A DNA stretch of 64,000 bases from Avena insularis. Lineage: Eukaryota > Streptophyta > Magnoliopsida > Poales > Poaceae. Both the position numbers and the translations under genes were made by a program. The notes beneath the pieces are model-generated. The model did no database searches and had not been told where the DNA came from. It worked only from the letters and a program-made list of their open reading frames with translations. Below are positions 33,297 to 44,359 of the stretch, piece by piece. The stretch is taken from NCBI GenBank assembly GCA_023614405.1, contig CM042697.1, positions 300,848,954-300,912,953 on the forward strand, read 5' to 3'. How positions within the stretch are numbered: position 1 is the first letter of the stretch; each line of letters begins with the position of its first letter.

Positions 33297-36200
33297 ATGA
33301 GCTAGGGGATGAGTCTCGCTAAACTCGCATTGGATCTCTGATGAAACATCATATTGTGAGTCTAAAAATGATTTTGGCCAAAAATCATGAGTCTCGGATC
33401 ATGTACCTGTAGTTCAAATCGGACCCACTTCCTACCGATTCGGCAGGAATTTGTCTTTTTTCGCCAGGGGTAAATGGAAAGGTTTGAGATATCCCGGTTG
33501 GGACATTGTCCATGTAAGGTGGTCTAATATTTTTACAAAATGTGATGGTACCATTCTAAAACTGTCGTTTGGTGGTTGCTTCACAAAACGGCCCGTTTTT
33601 TGCACTCGGAAAATGGAAAATGGATTCTCCGTGTGTCGAAAAGGAAAACTTCCTCCTGCAACATTGTTCTCCATCCCAATATGCCCAGGTGTGCACAATA
33701 TGGACACATTATCACAAACTATGCCGTGATTCTAGCCATAACACTGGTCGTTTGGCCTGAAAGACATGAAACCTCATACATGATAGGTGATTTCTGAGAA
33801 GGTTTTTTTAAGACACTTGCAATATACCAAGTTTGGTATTTTTCCTTGCAACTATGTCACATAATAAGACACCACATGAAGGATTTGCATTGATCGGACC
33901 GTTTTTGAAATTTTTATGCCCGTTTCAAACTATGGTCAAAACCGCGGACAAGAAGGCTCTTAGCTAGGGGATGAGTCTCTCTAAACTCGCATTGGTTCTC
34001 TGATGAAACATCATATTGTGAGTCTAAAAATGATTTTTGCCAAAAATCATGAGCATCGGATCATGAACCTGCAGTTCAACTCGGACACACTTCCTACCGA
34101 TTTGGCAGGAATTTGTCTTTTTGCCAGGTGTGAACAAAAAGATTTGAGATACCCCGATTGAGACATTGTCCATGTAAGGTGCTCTAATATTTTTACAAAA
34201 TGTGATGGTACCATTCTAAAACTGTCGTTTGGTGGTTGCTTCACAAAACGGCCCGTTTTTTGCGCTCGGAAAATGGAAAATGGATTCTCCATGTGACGAA
34301 AAGGAAAACTTCCTCCTGCAACATTGTTCTCCATCCCAATATGCACATGTGTGCACAATACGGGCACATTATGACAAACTATGCCACAATTCTAGCTATA
34401 ACACTGGTCGTTTGGCCCGAAAGACATGAAACCTCATACATGATAGGTCATTTCTGAGAAGGTTTTTTCGAGACACTTGCAATATAGCAAGTTTGGTATT
34501 TTTCCTTGCAACTATGTCACATAATAAGAAACCACGCGAAGGATTTGCATTGATCAGACCGTTTTTGAATTTTTATGCCCGTTTCAAACTATGGTCAAAA
34601 CGGCGGACAAGAAGGCTCTTAGCTAGGGGATGAGTCTCTCTAAACTCGCATTGGATCTCTAATGAAACATCATATTGTGAGTCTAAAAATGATTTTTGCC
34701 AAAAATCATGAGCATTGGATCATGTACCTACAGTTCAAATCGGACCCACTTCCTACCGATTCGGCAGGAATTTGTCTTTTTCGCCAGGGGCGAACGGAAA
34801 GGTTTGAGATATCCCAGTTGGGTCATTATCCATGTAAGGTGGTCTAATATTTTTACAAGTCGTTTGGTGGTTGCTTCACAAAACGGCCCGTTTTTTGTGC
34901 TCGGAAAATGGAAAATGGATTCTCCATGTAACGAAAAGGAAAACATCCTCCTGCAACATTGTTCTACATTCCAATATGCACATGCGTGCACAATACGGGC
35001 ACATTATGACAAACTATGCCACGATTCTAGCCATAACACTGGTTGTTTGGCCCGAAAGACATGAAACCTCATACATGATAGGTCATTTCTGAGAAGGTTT
35101 TTTCGAGACACTTGCAATATACCAAGTTTAGTATTTTTCCTTGCAACTATGTCACATAATAAGACACCACGCGAAGTATTTGCATTGATTGGACCATTTT
35201 TGATTTTTTATGCCCGTTTCAAACTATGGTCAAAACGGCGGACAGGAAGGCTCTTAGCTAGGGGATGAGTCTATCTAAAATCGCATTGGATATCTAATGA
35301 AACATCATATTTTGAGTCTAAAAATGATTTTTGCCAAAAATCATGAGCATCGGATCATGTACCTGCAGTTTAAATCGGACCCACTTCCTACCGATTCAGC
35401 AGGAATTTGTCTTTTTCGCCAGGGGCAAACAGAAAGGTTTCAGGTACCCCGGTTGGGACATTTTCCATGTAAGGTGGTCTAATATTTTTACAAAATGTGA
35501 CGTTACCATTCTAAAACTGTGGTTTGGTGGTTGCTTCACAAAACGACCCATTTTTTGCGCTCGGAAAATGGAAAATGGATTCTCCATGTGACGAAAAGGA
35601 AAACTACCTCTTGCAACATTGTTCTCCATCCCAATATTCACACGCGTGCACAATACGGGCACATTATCACAAACTATGCCATGATTCTAGCCATAACACT
35701 GGTCGTTTGGCCCGAAAGACATGAAACCTCATACATGATAGGTCATTTCTGAGAAGGTTTTTTCGAGACACTTGTAATATACCAAGTTTGGTATTTTTCC
35801 ATGCAACTATGTCACATAAGAAGACACCATGCGAAGGATTTGCATTGATCGGACCGTTTTTGAATTTTTTATGTCGGTTTCAAACTATGGTCAAAACGGC
35901 GGAGAAGAAGTCTCTTAGCTAGGGGATGAGTCTCTTTAAACTCGCATTGGATCTCTGATGAAACATCATAATTTGAGTCTAAAAATGATTTTTTCCAAAA
36001 ATCATGAGCATCGGATCATGTACCTGCAGTTCAAATTGGACCCACTTCCTATCGATTCAGCAGGAATTTGTCTTTTTCGCCAGGGCCGAACAGAGAGGTT
36101 TGAGATACCCCGGTTGAGACATTGTCCATGCAAGGTGGTCTAATATTTTTACAAAATGTGACGGTACCATTCTAAAACTATCGTTTCGTGGTTGCTTCAC

Positions 36201-36545
36201 AAAACGGCTCATTTTTGCGCTCGGAAAATGGAAAATGGATTCTCCGTGTGTCGAAAAGGAAAGCTTCCTCCTGCAACATTGTTCTCCATCCCAATATGCA
36301 CACGCGTGCACAATACGGGAACATTATCACAAACAATTCCCTGATTCTAGCCATAACATTGGTCGTTTGAGTTGTAAGACATGAAATTTCATACTCGGTA
36401 GCTAATTTTGAAAGCACTTTTTTAAAATATTTGAAATATTGCAAGTTTGTTATTTTACATGGATACAAAGTCATATAAAATGACACAATGCAAAGATTTT
36501 CCCTATATTTTTTATCTATATATTATGCCGATTTCATACCATGGA
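33297..36545. repeat. Five tandem repeats of about 0.66 kb in the CACTA element
   Basis: Units start at the motif AGCTAGGGGATGAGTC at about 33299, 33962, 34621, 35256 and 35917, giving periods of 663, 659, 635 and 661 bp. Unit 3 lacks about 25 bp around 34858. Unit 5 is diverged at its right end. Each unit repeats the blocks CATGTACCTGCAGTTCAAAT, TTTGTCTTTTTCGCCAGG, GGAAAATGGAAAATGGATTC and CATAACACTGGTCGTTTGG. Frames of 60-106 codons recur on both strands but carry different stops and shifts, so I treat them as by-products of repetition. Confidence 0.92.
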
Positions 36546-36639
36546 CACTTCTCCAGCCAATCAGAATGCAAAAAGAGGGTACCCACGGATCACCCCACTA
36601 AATAGGATCCTAACCGTCCACGAGCGCTCGATCCAATAT

Positions 36640-37360
36640 TGTGGAACTCATCCTCAGTCCCTCACCCACCTAAAATTTGGTCCTTGGCACTGGAGAGGTT
36701 CAGTTTTGCCGTGTGCCGCAACCGCAAACCCTAGTACCCTACCCAGCCGTCCACCCCATCGCGTAGACCCACCCGCGCCACCTCCACTCCTCTCCCCACC
36801 TCGTCTCTTCTCCCACTGGTCCAGATCCCTCACAGCGTGCCGCAACCGCAAACCCTAGTACCTCACCGTGATCCCTTCCTCCCCACTGCTCCAGATCCCT
36901 CCCTTCCCTGCGTCGGTGGACTGCCCTATCCCTTCTCTCGCAACCCTAGAGGGCCTCTTCCCCCGCACCAATGACTTCTCCAGTACATCTGTAACCCTAG
37001 AGGGCCTGTCCTCCCGAGGAGGCTGGCAGCACGGAGCTCGGCGCCTTCCTCCACCGCGTTGCCCATGGCCCGCAAATACGAGTCTACGTCTGCCATGGGT
37101 CTTCGGTCGGCCATCGTGATTCCCCGCCTCCTCCCGGCGACCCTCGAGCAACAGGTGTGGGCTGACGACGATGGCCATGTTCGGGTGGCGTGGTGCAGTA
37201 GGCGCGCCAGTGGCGGAATCAGCGTCGGTATCCAGATCCTAGGGTTTGAGTCTTCTGCTATCGTCATCGCCGGGATAGCTACTGGTTGCTGATTCAATTC
37301 GTTCGTTCCTGGTCGCTCTCCTGCATCCGTTGCTGCTGCTGTCAAGGGATTTCAGTTCTC
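36640..37360 (+). other. Gene-like TC-rich block in CACTA, possible captured promoter or first exon
   Basis: A sharp rise in GC content after the AT-rich array, with many AAACCCTA or AACCCTAGAGG elements (for example 36725, 36850, 36940, 36990) and CT-rich stretches typical of plant ribosomal-protein gene promoters and 5' leaders. CGCAACCGCAAACCCTAGTACC occurs twice in near-identical form. A possible splice donor, TTCTCAG then GTATGC, lies near 37361. No frame here gives a recognisable protein. It might be the 5' part of the captured L5 gene or of another gene. That is inference. Confidence 0.4.
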
Positions 37361-38193
37361 AGGTATGCAGTATTTCCTGTTGTAGCAAACACGATGCCAT
37401 CCTGATTCGCAAAAAGGGATTGTCAATCAGCCACCGTAAGCTACCCATGTACTAGAGGGTGTGTTCTCGATCCAAATCTAGTACTAGTAGATGTGGTAGC
37501 TGGAGTAGATGTGAATGTGTAGAGCTACCTGAGCTTTTAATCTTATTTAATTCCAGCCGATGGCTTATGGATGTGGGAATTCAAATGCATACCTAGGGAC
37601 AAGGACAAATAAATAGGATCTATACCTTTTCTACGTATATACCAAATCAGGAACGATGCTTTGAAGAGGTTAATATGGAGGGTGTATCCCGGGAATCTAC
37701 AGGTCAATCACCTAACGCAAACTAGAAATATAGATTATGGTGTAGAAGCCTTTGCAGGTTCATTTTTATAAACATCTACATAATGGAGCTACCTTGTGTT
37801 AGAAAATATTCTAATTTGGATACAGGAGTTGCTTCCGAATTCTACAGTTTTTTTCCTTTAGTTTGGTCAAATTTAGATAGGTGCGGTAGCATATTCCTGG
37901 GCTCAGAGAAAATCAGAGTCTAAATTGTTTGAATTGTTGGCGTGCATACATTGGAATTTCTGTAATCACATTTAAATTTCTTACCTTTGTCCATCTTAAC
38001 TGTCTATAAACATGTGTTAGCAATATATCTATAAATAACATTTGCTTAACATAATTGGTATGGTGGCCTCCTGATATCACATTTGAATTTACCAATGCAT
38101 GGATCTCATTGGTTTCTTGTTGATGTGCAACTGATCCACTATTTTGGCTTATGTTTATTTGCATAGCACGTGTATAATTCTTTGCTGCTGCAG
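37361..38193 (+). other. Intron-like AT-rich segment ahead of the L5 exon
   Basis: AT-rich with no frame, starting at a GT-type donor-like site and ending in a pyrimidine-rich tract and TTTGCTGCTGCAG, a good splice acceptor. It is read as retained intron sequence carried along with the exon. Confidence 0.4.
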
Positions 38194-38291
38194 GGAGCTT
38201 TTGATGGTGGTATTGATTTTTCGCACAGTGATAAGAGCTTTGCGGGTTTAAAGAAGGACGAGAAGCAGCTAGATGTAGAGGTTCCGCACAG
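38194..38291 (+). pseudogene. RPL5: Captured exon fragment of 60S ribosomal protein L5 (uL18)
   Basis: Directly after the splice acceptor TGCTGCTGCAG, about 30 codons read [18 protein letters not shown] followed by [10 protein letters not shown]. This matches the conserved middle of eukaryotic ribosomal protein L5 (the GALDGGLDIPHSDKRFAG region and the following KKDEKQLD), with several substitutions. Homology ends near 38291. Ribosomal protein L5 binds 5S rRNA in the large subunit. Here only one exon end is present, in a transposon, so it has no ribosomal role. The preserved intron-exon border shows capture of genomic DNA, not of a cDNA. Confidence 0.8.
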
Positions 38292-39240
38292 TTTGACTCC
38301 TCTACTCTGGTTTCTGCCTACTGTCGTAATCACAAATTTAGTACATCTGTCTGTGCATGGCATGTATATGATACTAGTCTGTTTTTAATATCAAACTGGG
38401 ATACATGGATGGTCACACTATCTGTTCTAGTTTAATGGCATGTCCTATTCAGTAGCTTTATCAAGAGATTACAAGAAAGCTGCAGTAGATAGAAACTTAT
38501 AGTGCTTTTTGAGATCATGACTATACCATGTTATGTTCACCTGTAACTAAAACTTGCAATTACTAGCATTGATATATCTATTGCTTCATTTACCTTGATT
38601 TCACACAAAAAAAGATATGGCCAAGAATTTTTGATAATCTTTGAACTGTTCTTTTATATTTATTAGCATTACTAGTTGTTCATGTTCCTATAACATCTCA
38701 TATATGATCATTACTGTTGTTATAATGTTGTTGCTTGATTTGATACAAGCATAGTTCTTAAGCATTGTTAGATTTTTGCATACTAACTAATTTTTTACCT
38801 TGTTTGCTCAATATGTGTAGATGCTAATTAGTAGTCATGAATCCTTCTATTTTCCACTTTTCGTTTGTCAAGTTTCCATCTGTTCCTGTGATGAACATTT
38901 TAGTAATCGGAGCATTCATTTGTTTGTATGTTCTTCTGCTTTGTATTTTTGTTTCCTTTTGCTCTATGAGAAACAATTTCTATGCAACTGATGATAGCCC
39001 CGGTAATAACTAAACATGCTAATAATAGTGTCTTTTTTTGTTTGTTATGTGTAAGTTCTGCCGCTTGGGTTCTTGTCTGTGCACATTCCTCACCGGAGCT
39101 CGGGATCACACAATCCACACTCGACAGGCTTCAGTCAGTGAATGATATAACCAAGATGGATCCAAATACACCTTTATATTTGATTCTTTTTTGGAATAAG
39201 TACTACCTTTGATTCACCATTTGACATGAAGCAAGACCAA
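38292..39240. other. CACTA interior after the captured exon
   Basis: About 0.95 kb of AT-rich, intron-like sequence with only short frames. It may be more of the captured gene's introns. I recognise nothing in it. Confidence 0.45.
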
Positions 39241-39244
39241 GATG

Positions 39245-39365
39245 AAGCTTAACCTAGTGGCTGCGGGATGGTACTTAGTGGCTGTGTGATCTTATTGTGT
39301 ACTTGGTTGTTGTCACCTATTGTGTACTTGGTGGCTGTCACCTATTGTTTACTTGGTGGATCTGA
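39245..39365. repeat. Small minisatellite in CACTA
   Basis: Imperfect tandem copies of a unit of about 30 bp, built on TACTTGGTGGCTGTCACCTATTG with variants at 39255, 39300, 39330 and 39352. A second short repeat, GAGGCCCATTATTAAAAT, occurs twice at about 39632 and 39672. Confidence 0.65.
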
Positions 39366-39809
39366 ACTAGGTGCTGCTTGTCAGCTTAATTGCTCATAAT
39401 GCTGGAATTTATGTAAATTTGAAGTTCTGCTGATGTATATGTTTTGCTGAATTGATACTTATTTCAAATGTTGATTCCTGTGTATATTTACCTTCTGTGT
39501 TGAGTATGGGCTTATTGAAATAGGACCCTGAAGAGGATGTGGCCCAAAGTAATCTGGACTGCAGTGGAAGGCCATGGCCTGAAGTAGTACATCCCAAAAA
39601 TTGTGAATGAACAATATATATTACAAGCAAAAGGCTAAGGCCCATTATTAAAATGGACTGTGAAAAGAACCGAGGCCCATTATTAAAATAGATTGTGGAA
39701 TGAACTGGGCCAAAGAGAATGGATCGTAAAATCCATAGACTTGAAAAGAAGAAAGGCCAAATTGTTGGGCTCAGCCCAAATAAGAGACCAAAATGTACCA
39801 GGCTGAATC

Positions 39810-40101
39810 TACATTACGACGTTCTCATTTCGTCATAGTTTTGCCATGTCGGATTGGCCACGTAGGATCTGACATGGCTAGGCTAGACTGCCAGTGACGA
39901 TATTGGATCGTCATAGAGGTTGTGATGATCTAATATCGTCATAGACGATTATGACGATTTTATAAAAAACGTCGTTGTATGCAATTACTGATGCTCAGTT
40001 TTTGACGATATGTTTTTCGTCATAAGATCATCATATATTGTAGATAATGATGATTTAGTGACGAAAATAGAGGGTCATGTAGCAACAGATTCCTTGTAGT
40101 G
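39810..40101. repeat. CACTA 3' subterminal repeats and terminal inverted repeat
   Basis: A dense set of GACGAT/ATCGTC motifs in both orientations (CTAATATCGTCATAGACG, TTATGACGATTTTAT, TTTTTCGTCATAAG), ending TCCTTGTAGTG. The last 29 bases pair with the left end in about two positions of three, and the outer nine bases CACTACAAG pair perfectly. Confidence 0.88.
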
Positions 40102-42442
40102 AGCCGGTACTTAAAGATGTGAGGCGAGGTTGGTTCACCAAGGGCTCCATCGACCCCAAGAAACCCGGTCCACACTTCCCTACCTGTTATGATACACCTC
40201 CATCACCTCCTCTTTCGAAAATGTTTTCAATGCGTATGCCAAATGGAAAGCCCGAACTATGTGACTCATGGAATCTACTAGGAAAGTTAGTCAGTTGAAG
40301 GGTTGTCCAGGCGCCGTGTGGCTGTACGCTCGTCTCGGTTCCAAAGGAAAGAACTCAGTTCCTAGTGGTGGCGAGCATGGGACTACAAAAACCACACCCA
40401 ACGCGGCCTCCCATACAAGCCTTAGCATATTTATTTAAACTCCTTCGAGGATGTCACCATCTCGTACCTTTCTAGATTCTCCGGCATCTCTGATTCATCA
40501 TTCGGATAGATCAGACACTATTACTATGCATTGCTAAGTTGTCGATCTCAGAAGCTCTAGCAACACTCAGATGCCAGACCTATGTATGCTAGGAGCAGTG
40601 GATCAGGAGTATAAGGCTACAACAGGGAAACTATGCAGCAAATAGGTAACACTAACTACTGACAAAAGACCACATTGGAATCTTGTGCATCATAGCAAGA
40701 AAGAAATATACTTTATAAAACATAGGTTCAGAATGAGAGGCTACGCTTGCCTTGTCCATCAGTGGACAGATATGGATCGTCGGTGTTGTTGACTTCAACT
40801 TCGGGCTCGGATCCTATCGCGAAGAACCAATACCGGAAAGAAAGGCAACAATCAAGACATGGCATCGATGCAATTCTCAAACAAGGATGATGATATGACA
40901 AGTTGAATTGCATTGAAATGAAAGCCTAAGGCATGCTTGACAACTTAAACGGGGTTCCGAGGGTTGAAAACTCTAATTCGGGAAACTCCGGAAACACATG
41001 AGAGGGGTTGATTTTGTTCTCTAATTAAACTTGTCATTAAAGTTGTTGATCATTGTATTATTATAGCTTAAATAGGTAGAACTCATTTTTCTGAACATTT
41101 TGATATATTATTTTGTATTTTTCTGACTTATAATGAATTAGTTGTTGAATTTACAAATTTATATCATTTTCTGAAATTATTAAAACCTTTATTACATCTG
41201 GCTGACGTCATAACACAACACAGAACTTTTGTTACCACATCCTATCCCACCCACAGTGACTGAATGGTTGGGCCGAAGCCACATCAGCAGCCACACGCGC
41301 AAAATGGGGTCAGGAATTTTCTCACTGGAGCTGGCTCTAGCCACTACGGCTGCCAGGTGGGGCCTGGGACAGACCTGCTGCCACCGTGGCGCCACGTCGG
41401 TCTCGCCGGAGGACGGCCAGATGGCGGTGATAGACGGTGGAGGAGGGCACGCGTGCTTGCGAAACTAAGCGTGCTTGAAAGAGGGCATCGCGGGCTACCT
41501 ATTCGTGGCGGCGCCGCTGCTAAAAGGTCACCTGCGGCATGGTGGTGACGGTGCCTGATGGCGGCGGACGGAGAGGGAGGAAAAGGTTGGAGAGGTCCAC
41601 TGGGACCGCTAGCTCACCACGGTCACGACGAAGCGGTCGGGGAAGCGAAGCGAGGTCAGGATATGACGAATCGATGTAGACGACTGCGGCGGCTGACGAA
41701 ACTCCGGGCTCGATTCCGGCGAGCAGCAGGCTTCCCCGCTTGTGTGCTTGAGCGGGGAGAACGAGGACAGCAAGGCGGAGTTCGAGGTGGTGTTGACTGG
41801 GCTCGGGGTGCACGGAAACGAGCTCTAGCTCGTCGCCATGATGGCTAAGGTTCGGTGGGGAGGGGCTCTGCCGAGAGAGAGCAAGAGGGAAGGGGATAAG
41901 GGGATGAGGAGAGAGAGCCGAGCAGCGGCGTTCTTATCCTGGGCTATGGGGGCGGCGGCGCGGTGGCGAGCATCGCAGGACGCTGCGGAAATCGACGACG
42001 GCGGCGCTGCCACCTAGCTTCTTAGCGTCGTCATCAAAGACGACGAAGAACAGAGGGTGAAGGGGTACCGGGCCGGCTCCTGGGCCCCGGGTGGGCCAAG
42101 CTGGACTGATGCGGGCTGCGTAGCAAGGCAGAGTGGGAGAAGAGAGGCTGGGCCGACCTGGGCTGCGGCCTGGTTGGGCTCTGGCTCATTTTTTCTACCA
42201 AAACAGTTTTCTTTTTCTGTTTTTGATTTCTGTTTTAAGTTTTGAATTCCAAATCTATTTTGAATCATTCAAAATTACCAGAGAGGTTTTGTGAAATATA
42301 TAAAATACCATGGAGCCCTTTTAGTCCATTTGGGCTTCACTATTTTGGTAACTTTTCAAATTCAAATCCTTTTGAATTGCTTTTCAAAGAGAGGGGAAAA
42401 TAGGGTTTTGAATTTGCATTTATTTCAACACATGCTCACATG

Positions 42443-43675
42443 TGAAAGGATCGTATGGGCACCTAGAGGGGGGTGAATAGGTGCTACTTCAAATTTTATT
42501 CTTTTTCAAGTTAGGGTTTGACAAGAAATGTAAATTCTCTAGAATATGCAACTATGGTGAATTTACCTATATGTCAACCAAGCACAAGCTAACACAACAC
42601 TAAGCAAGAACAAGTAAGTAAAGTGCGGTAAAGGATAGAAGTAACCAAAGGAGTGGACGCGGAGACACAAGGATTTGTTTCCCGTAGTTCCTTCCTTTTG
42701 AGGGGAAGTACGTCTACGTTTGGAGAGGGGGTGGTTTCAAACCACCAACGCCACGAGAGGCCTCCCTTGTTCTCCGATGAACCTCACCACAACGGGCTCG
42801 ATCCACCTTCCACTATATTGGCAACCTTCGAGGTGGAAGCCAGCACCTTTACAACAAGTTCAGGGCACACATCCACAACTGAATTGGAGGATCCCAAATA
42901 CAAGAAAGATGTCAAGACAAATCAAAGACAAGATTGTAAGAACCAAATCAAAGTTAGGGTTTCCAATGAAACACTAGATCTTGGGGGCCCTCAAGTGAAT
43001 GAGGGGGAAATGACGATCTCTCTTGGTGAAGATGTAAATCAAGGCCTCCTCCTTCGATTCTCCAAAGATCAATGACTTTGGATGGTTGGATGAAGAGATC
43101 TTGTAGATTTGGTGGCTCTAATGGGGTTGGTGTTCTTGAGCAGCTCGAGCAACTGGAGGAAGAAGATAAGGGTCCCTTTTTATAGGCAGCCCCCTCCACG
43201 AACCGTTTTATGACCGTTGTAGAAAAGTCAGACCGGAGACTCCGGCCAATCTCCGGACCAGCCTCCGGACTGCCCTTCTGACTGACCCGGACCATTTTGC
43301 CCCAGCAACACCGGAGACTCCGGTCTTCCAACACCGGAGACTCCGGACTGAACAAAGTCCAGAGACTCCGGAGTAACCTTCGGTGCAGGTCCGGACCCCC
43401 AGGCAGAATGTCCCAGCCAGATCCTGGGAGGCACCTCCGAGCGTAACCGAAACTCCGAGCAGGAACTGAAACTCAGACCACCGGAGACTCGGTCTTGGCG
43501 AACCAGAGACTCCGTCAGAGTTTCGGAACGATGGCATATGAATGTGGTCTTTTCCCATGTTTGAGGGTGCTGTTCATTTATCAAAATACCAACCTGTGGA
43601 CAATAACAAACTGTAAAATGATCTACTTGTTCTTAACGAACACCAAAAGTGATTACGACAATAAATGCCCTTTCA
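42443..43675. mobile_element. TG...CA non-coding insertion, probable solo LTR
   Basis: It begins TGAAAGGATCGTATGGG and ends GCCCTTTCA, with a 7-bp terminal inverse TGAAAGG/CCTTTCA and a perfect 5-bp TSD ACATG (42438-42442 and 43676-43680). The insertion is absent from the sister LTR. TG...CA ends and a 5-bp TSD mean an LTR-type integrase made it. At 1,233 bp with no internal domain it is a solo LTR or a short non-autonomous element. The CACCTAGAGGGGGGTGAATAG block near its start is one I associate with a common grass repeat family, whose name I cannot give. Confidence 0.75.
43233..43530. repeat. Cluster of CCGGAGACTCCGG motifs
   Basis: A near-palindrome of 13 bases, CCGGAGACTCCGG, occurs three times exactly (43233, 43311 and 43334) and at least three more times in part (near 43360, 43483 and 43505), interleaved with CTCCGGAC variants. 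It lies in the 3' third of the TG...CA insertion. Confidence 0.8.
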
Positions 43676-43763
43676 ACATGCAAATATTGTATTGATTTAA
43701 ACAGATGCATGCCATGCTTAAGTACTGAGTACATATATTACAAACTTGGGCTGTTACACTAAA

Positions 43764-44359
43764 TCACAAAGAGCGTTAAATATATTAGTCTTTCCAATTG
43801 CGCAGGAGATGGTTGGTATACTTTGGTCCCCAATCTTAGCAGGCAGCTTATCTCCAAAGCTTGTCATTACTGCTACATTCTTAGTTACCTTCTTTTTTCT
43901 ATTAAGAATATCTCTCATAAACTTTTTATAAGTAGGAACTTTAATATCAACAATTAAAGGAAGTTCTAGGCGAAGACTACCCAGTGCTTCAGCAAAGGAA
44001 TCATAAATAGCTTTATCCGATTCATATTGAACTCGATTAGGATAAGACATTTTATTTTTGGTGGGTATTACCTTCTCTTTTACCTTTGGCACTAGTGAAG
44101 CGTCTTTCTCGATTTTCCTTGTTGCTGACTTTTGATTATCGGCATGCCCTTCATGTGGGGTGATGACTTACTCTTCTTGCTCCTTACTGAGATCGGCTTC
44201 TTCCCTTGATTCGATTGTCTCAGCATCTGAATCATATAGTTTATTTTTATCTCCTGCTTCCTCTTCTTGTCTTGGTTTAGAAGCCCCATTCTCTCTTTTC
44301 TGGGATTCATAGTAGATGGCATCTTGAGGATCCACTAGGTCCTCTTCTGTTTGACTCAT
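43764..44359 (-). pseudogene. Gypsy B Gag-protease linker and protease N-terminal piece
   Basis: The minus-strand frame starts with an acidic linker (MSQTEEDLVDPQDAIYYES, then AETIESREEADLSKEQEE, then a stop) and continues as 43754-44092 with basic and mixed sequence and FGDKLPAKIGDQ. It ends in NIFNALCDL, the start of the retropepsin active-site motif, where Gypsy C inserted. The C-terminal piece is at 22552-22976. At least one frame change lies between linker and protease. Confidence 0.75.

Larger units (their letters stand above)
32108..40101. mobile_element. CACTA DNA transposon, non-autonomous, with captured gene DNA
   Basis: It begins CACTACAAGAAATGTG and ends with the inverse of CACTACAAGGAATCTG. 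It is flanked by the 3-bp TSD AGC (32105-32107 and 40102-40104), exactly what CACTA (En/Spm) transposase makes, and it is absent from the sister LTR (GAAGCCGGTAC at 23930). Inside are subterminal direct and inverted repeats of a TATGACGATTT type, three tRNA-like modules, five 0.66-kb tandem repeats, a TC-rich gene-like block, an exon of ribosomal protein L5, and a small minisatellite. No transposase was found, so it would need one in trans. Confidence 0.95.
22982..43758 (-). mobile_element. Gypsy C: Tekay/Del-type chromovirus, decayed, with two later insertions
   Basis: LTRs are at 22982-26295 (3.3 kb) and 31166-43758 (about 3.36 kb without its insertions). The TSD CTAAA is at 22977-22981 and 43759-43763. 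A tRNA-Met primer site (31149-31160) and a purine tract (26296-26310) flank an internal region of 4.87 kb. On the minus strand it encodes Gag, zinc knuckle, protease, RT, RNase H, integrase and a C-terminal chromodomain, the order of Ty3/Gypsy chromoviruses. Long LTRs, tRNA-Met priming and the chromodomain point to the Tekay/Del clade. Several frameshifts and stops make it inactive. It sits inside the protease frame of Gypsy B. Confidence 0.93.
31166..43758 (-). repeat. Gypsy C 5' LTR (right), split by CACTA and a TG...CA insertion
   Basis: The segments 31166-32107, 40105-42442 and 43681-43758 join into one LTR of about 3.36 kb that aligns with 22982-26295. Removing the insertions and one copy of each TSD restores a sequence collinear with the left LTR. 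The outer end is TGTTACA followed by the TSD CTAAA. The inner end is TATAGCACC instead of TGTAGCACC. Confidence 0.92.

Noticed and set aside
33432..36486. Recurrent frames of 60-106 codons in each unit of the CACTA array.
   Set aside because: They recur because the DNA repeats. Lengths, stops and frames differ between units, and both strands are open, so codon-level selection is unlikely.
33297..36545. CRISPR-like direct repeats.
   Set aside because: The unit is 0.66 kb with no spacers, the sequence is plant nuclear DNA, and the array is inside a DNA transposon.
36640..37360. An intact first exon with a protein start (ATG at 37059 and others).
   Set aside because: The frames end within about 80 codons and do not join to the L5 exon in frame across the putative intron.
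42653..43075. A 140-codon frame in the TG...CA insertion.
   Set aside because: No motif, and it sits within a short non-coding LTR-like element.
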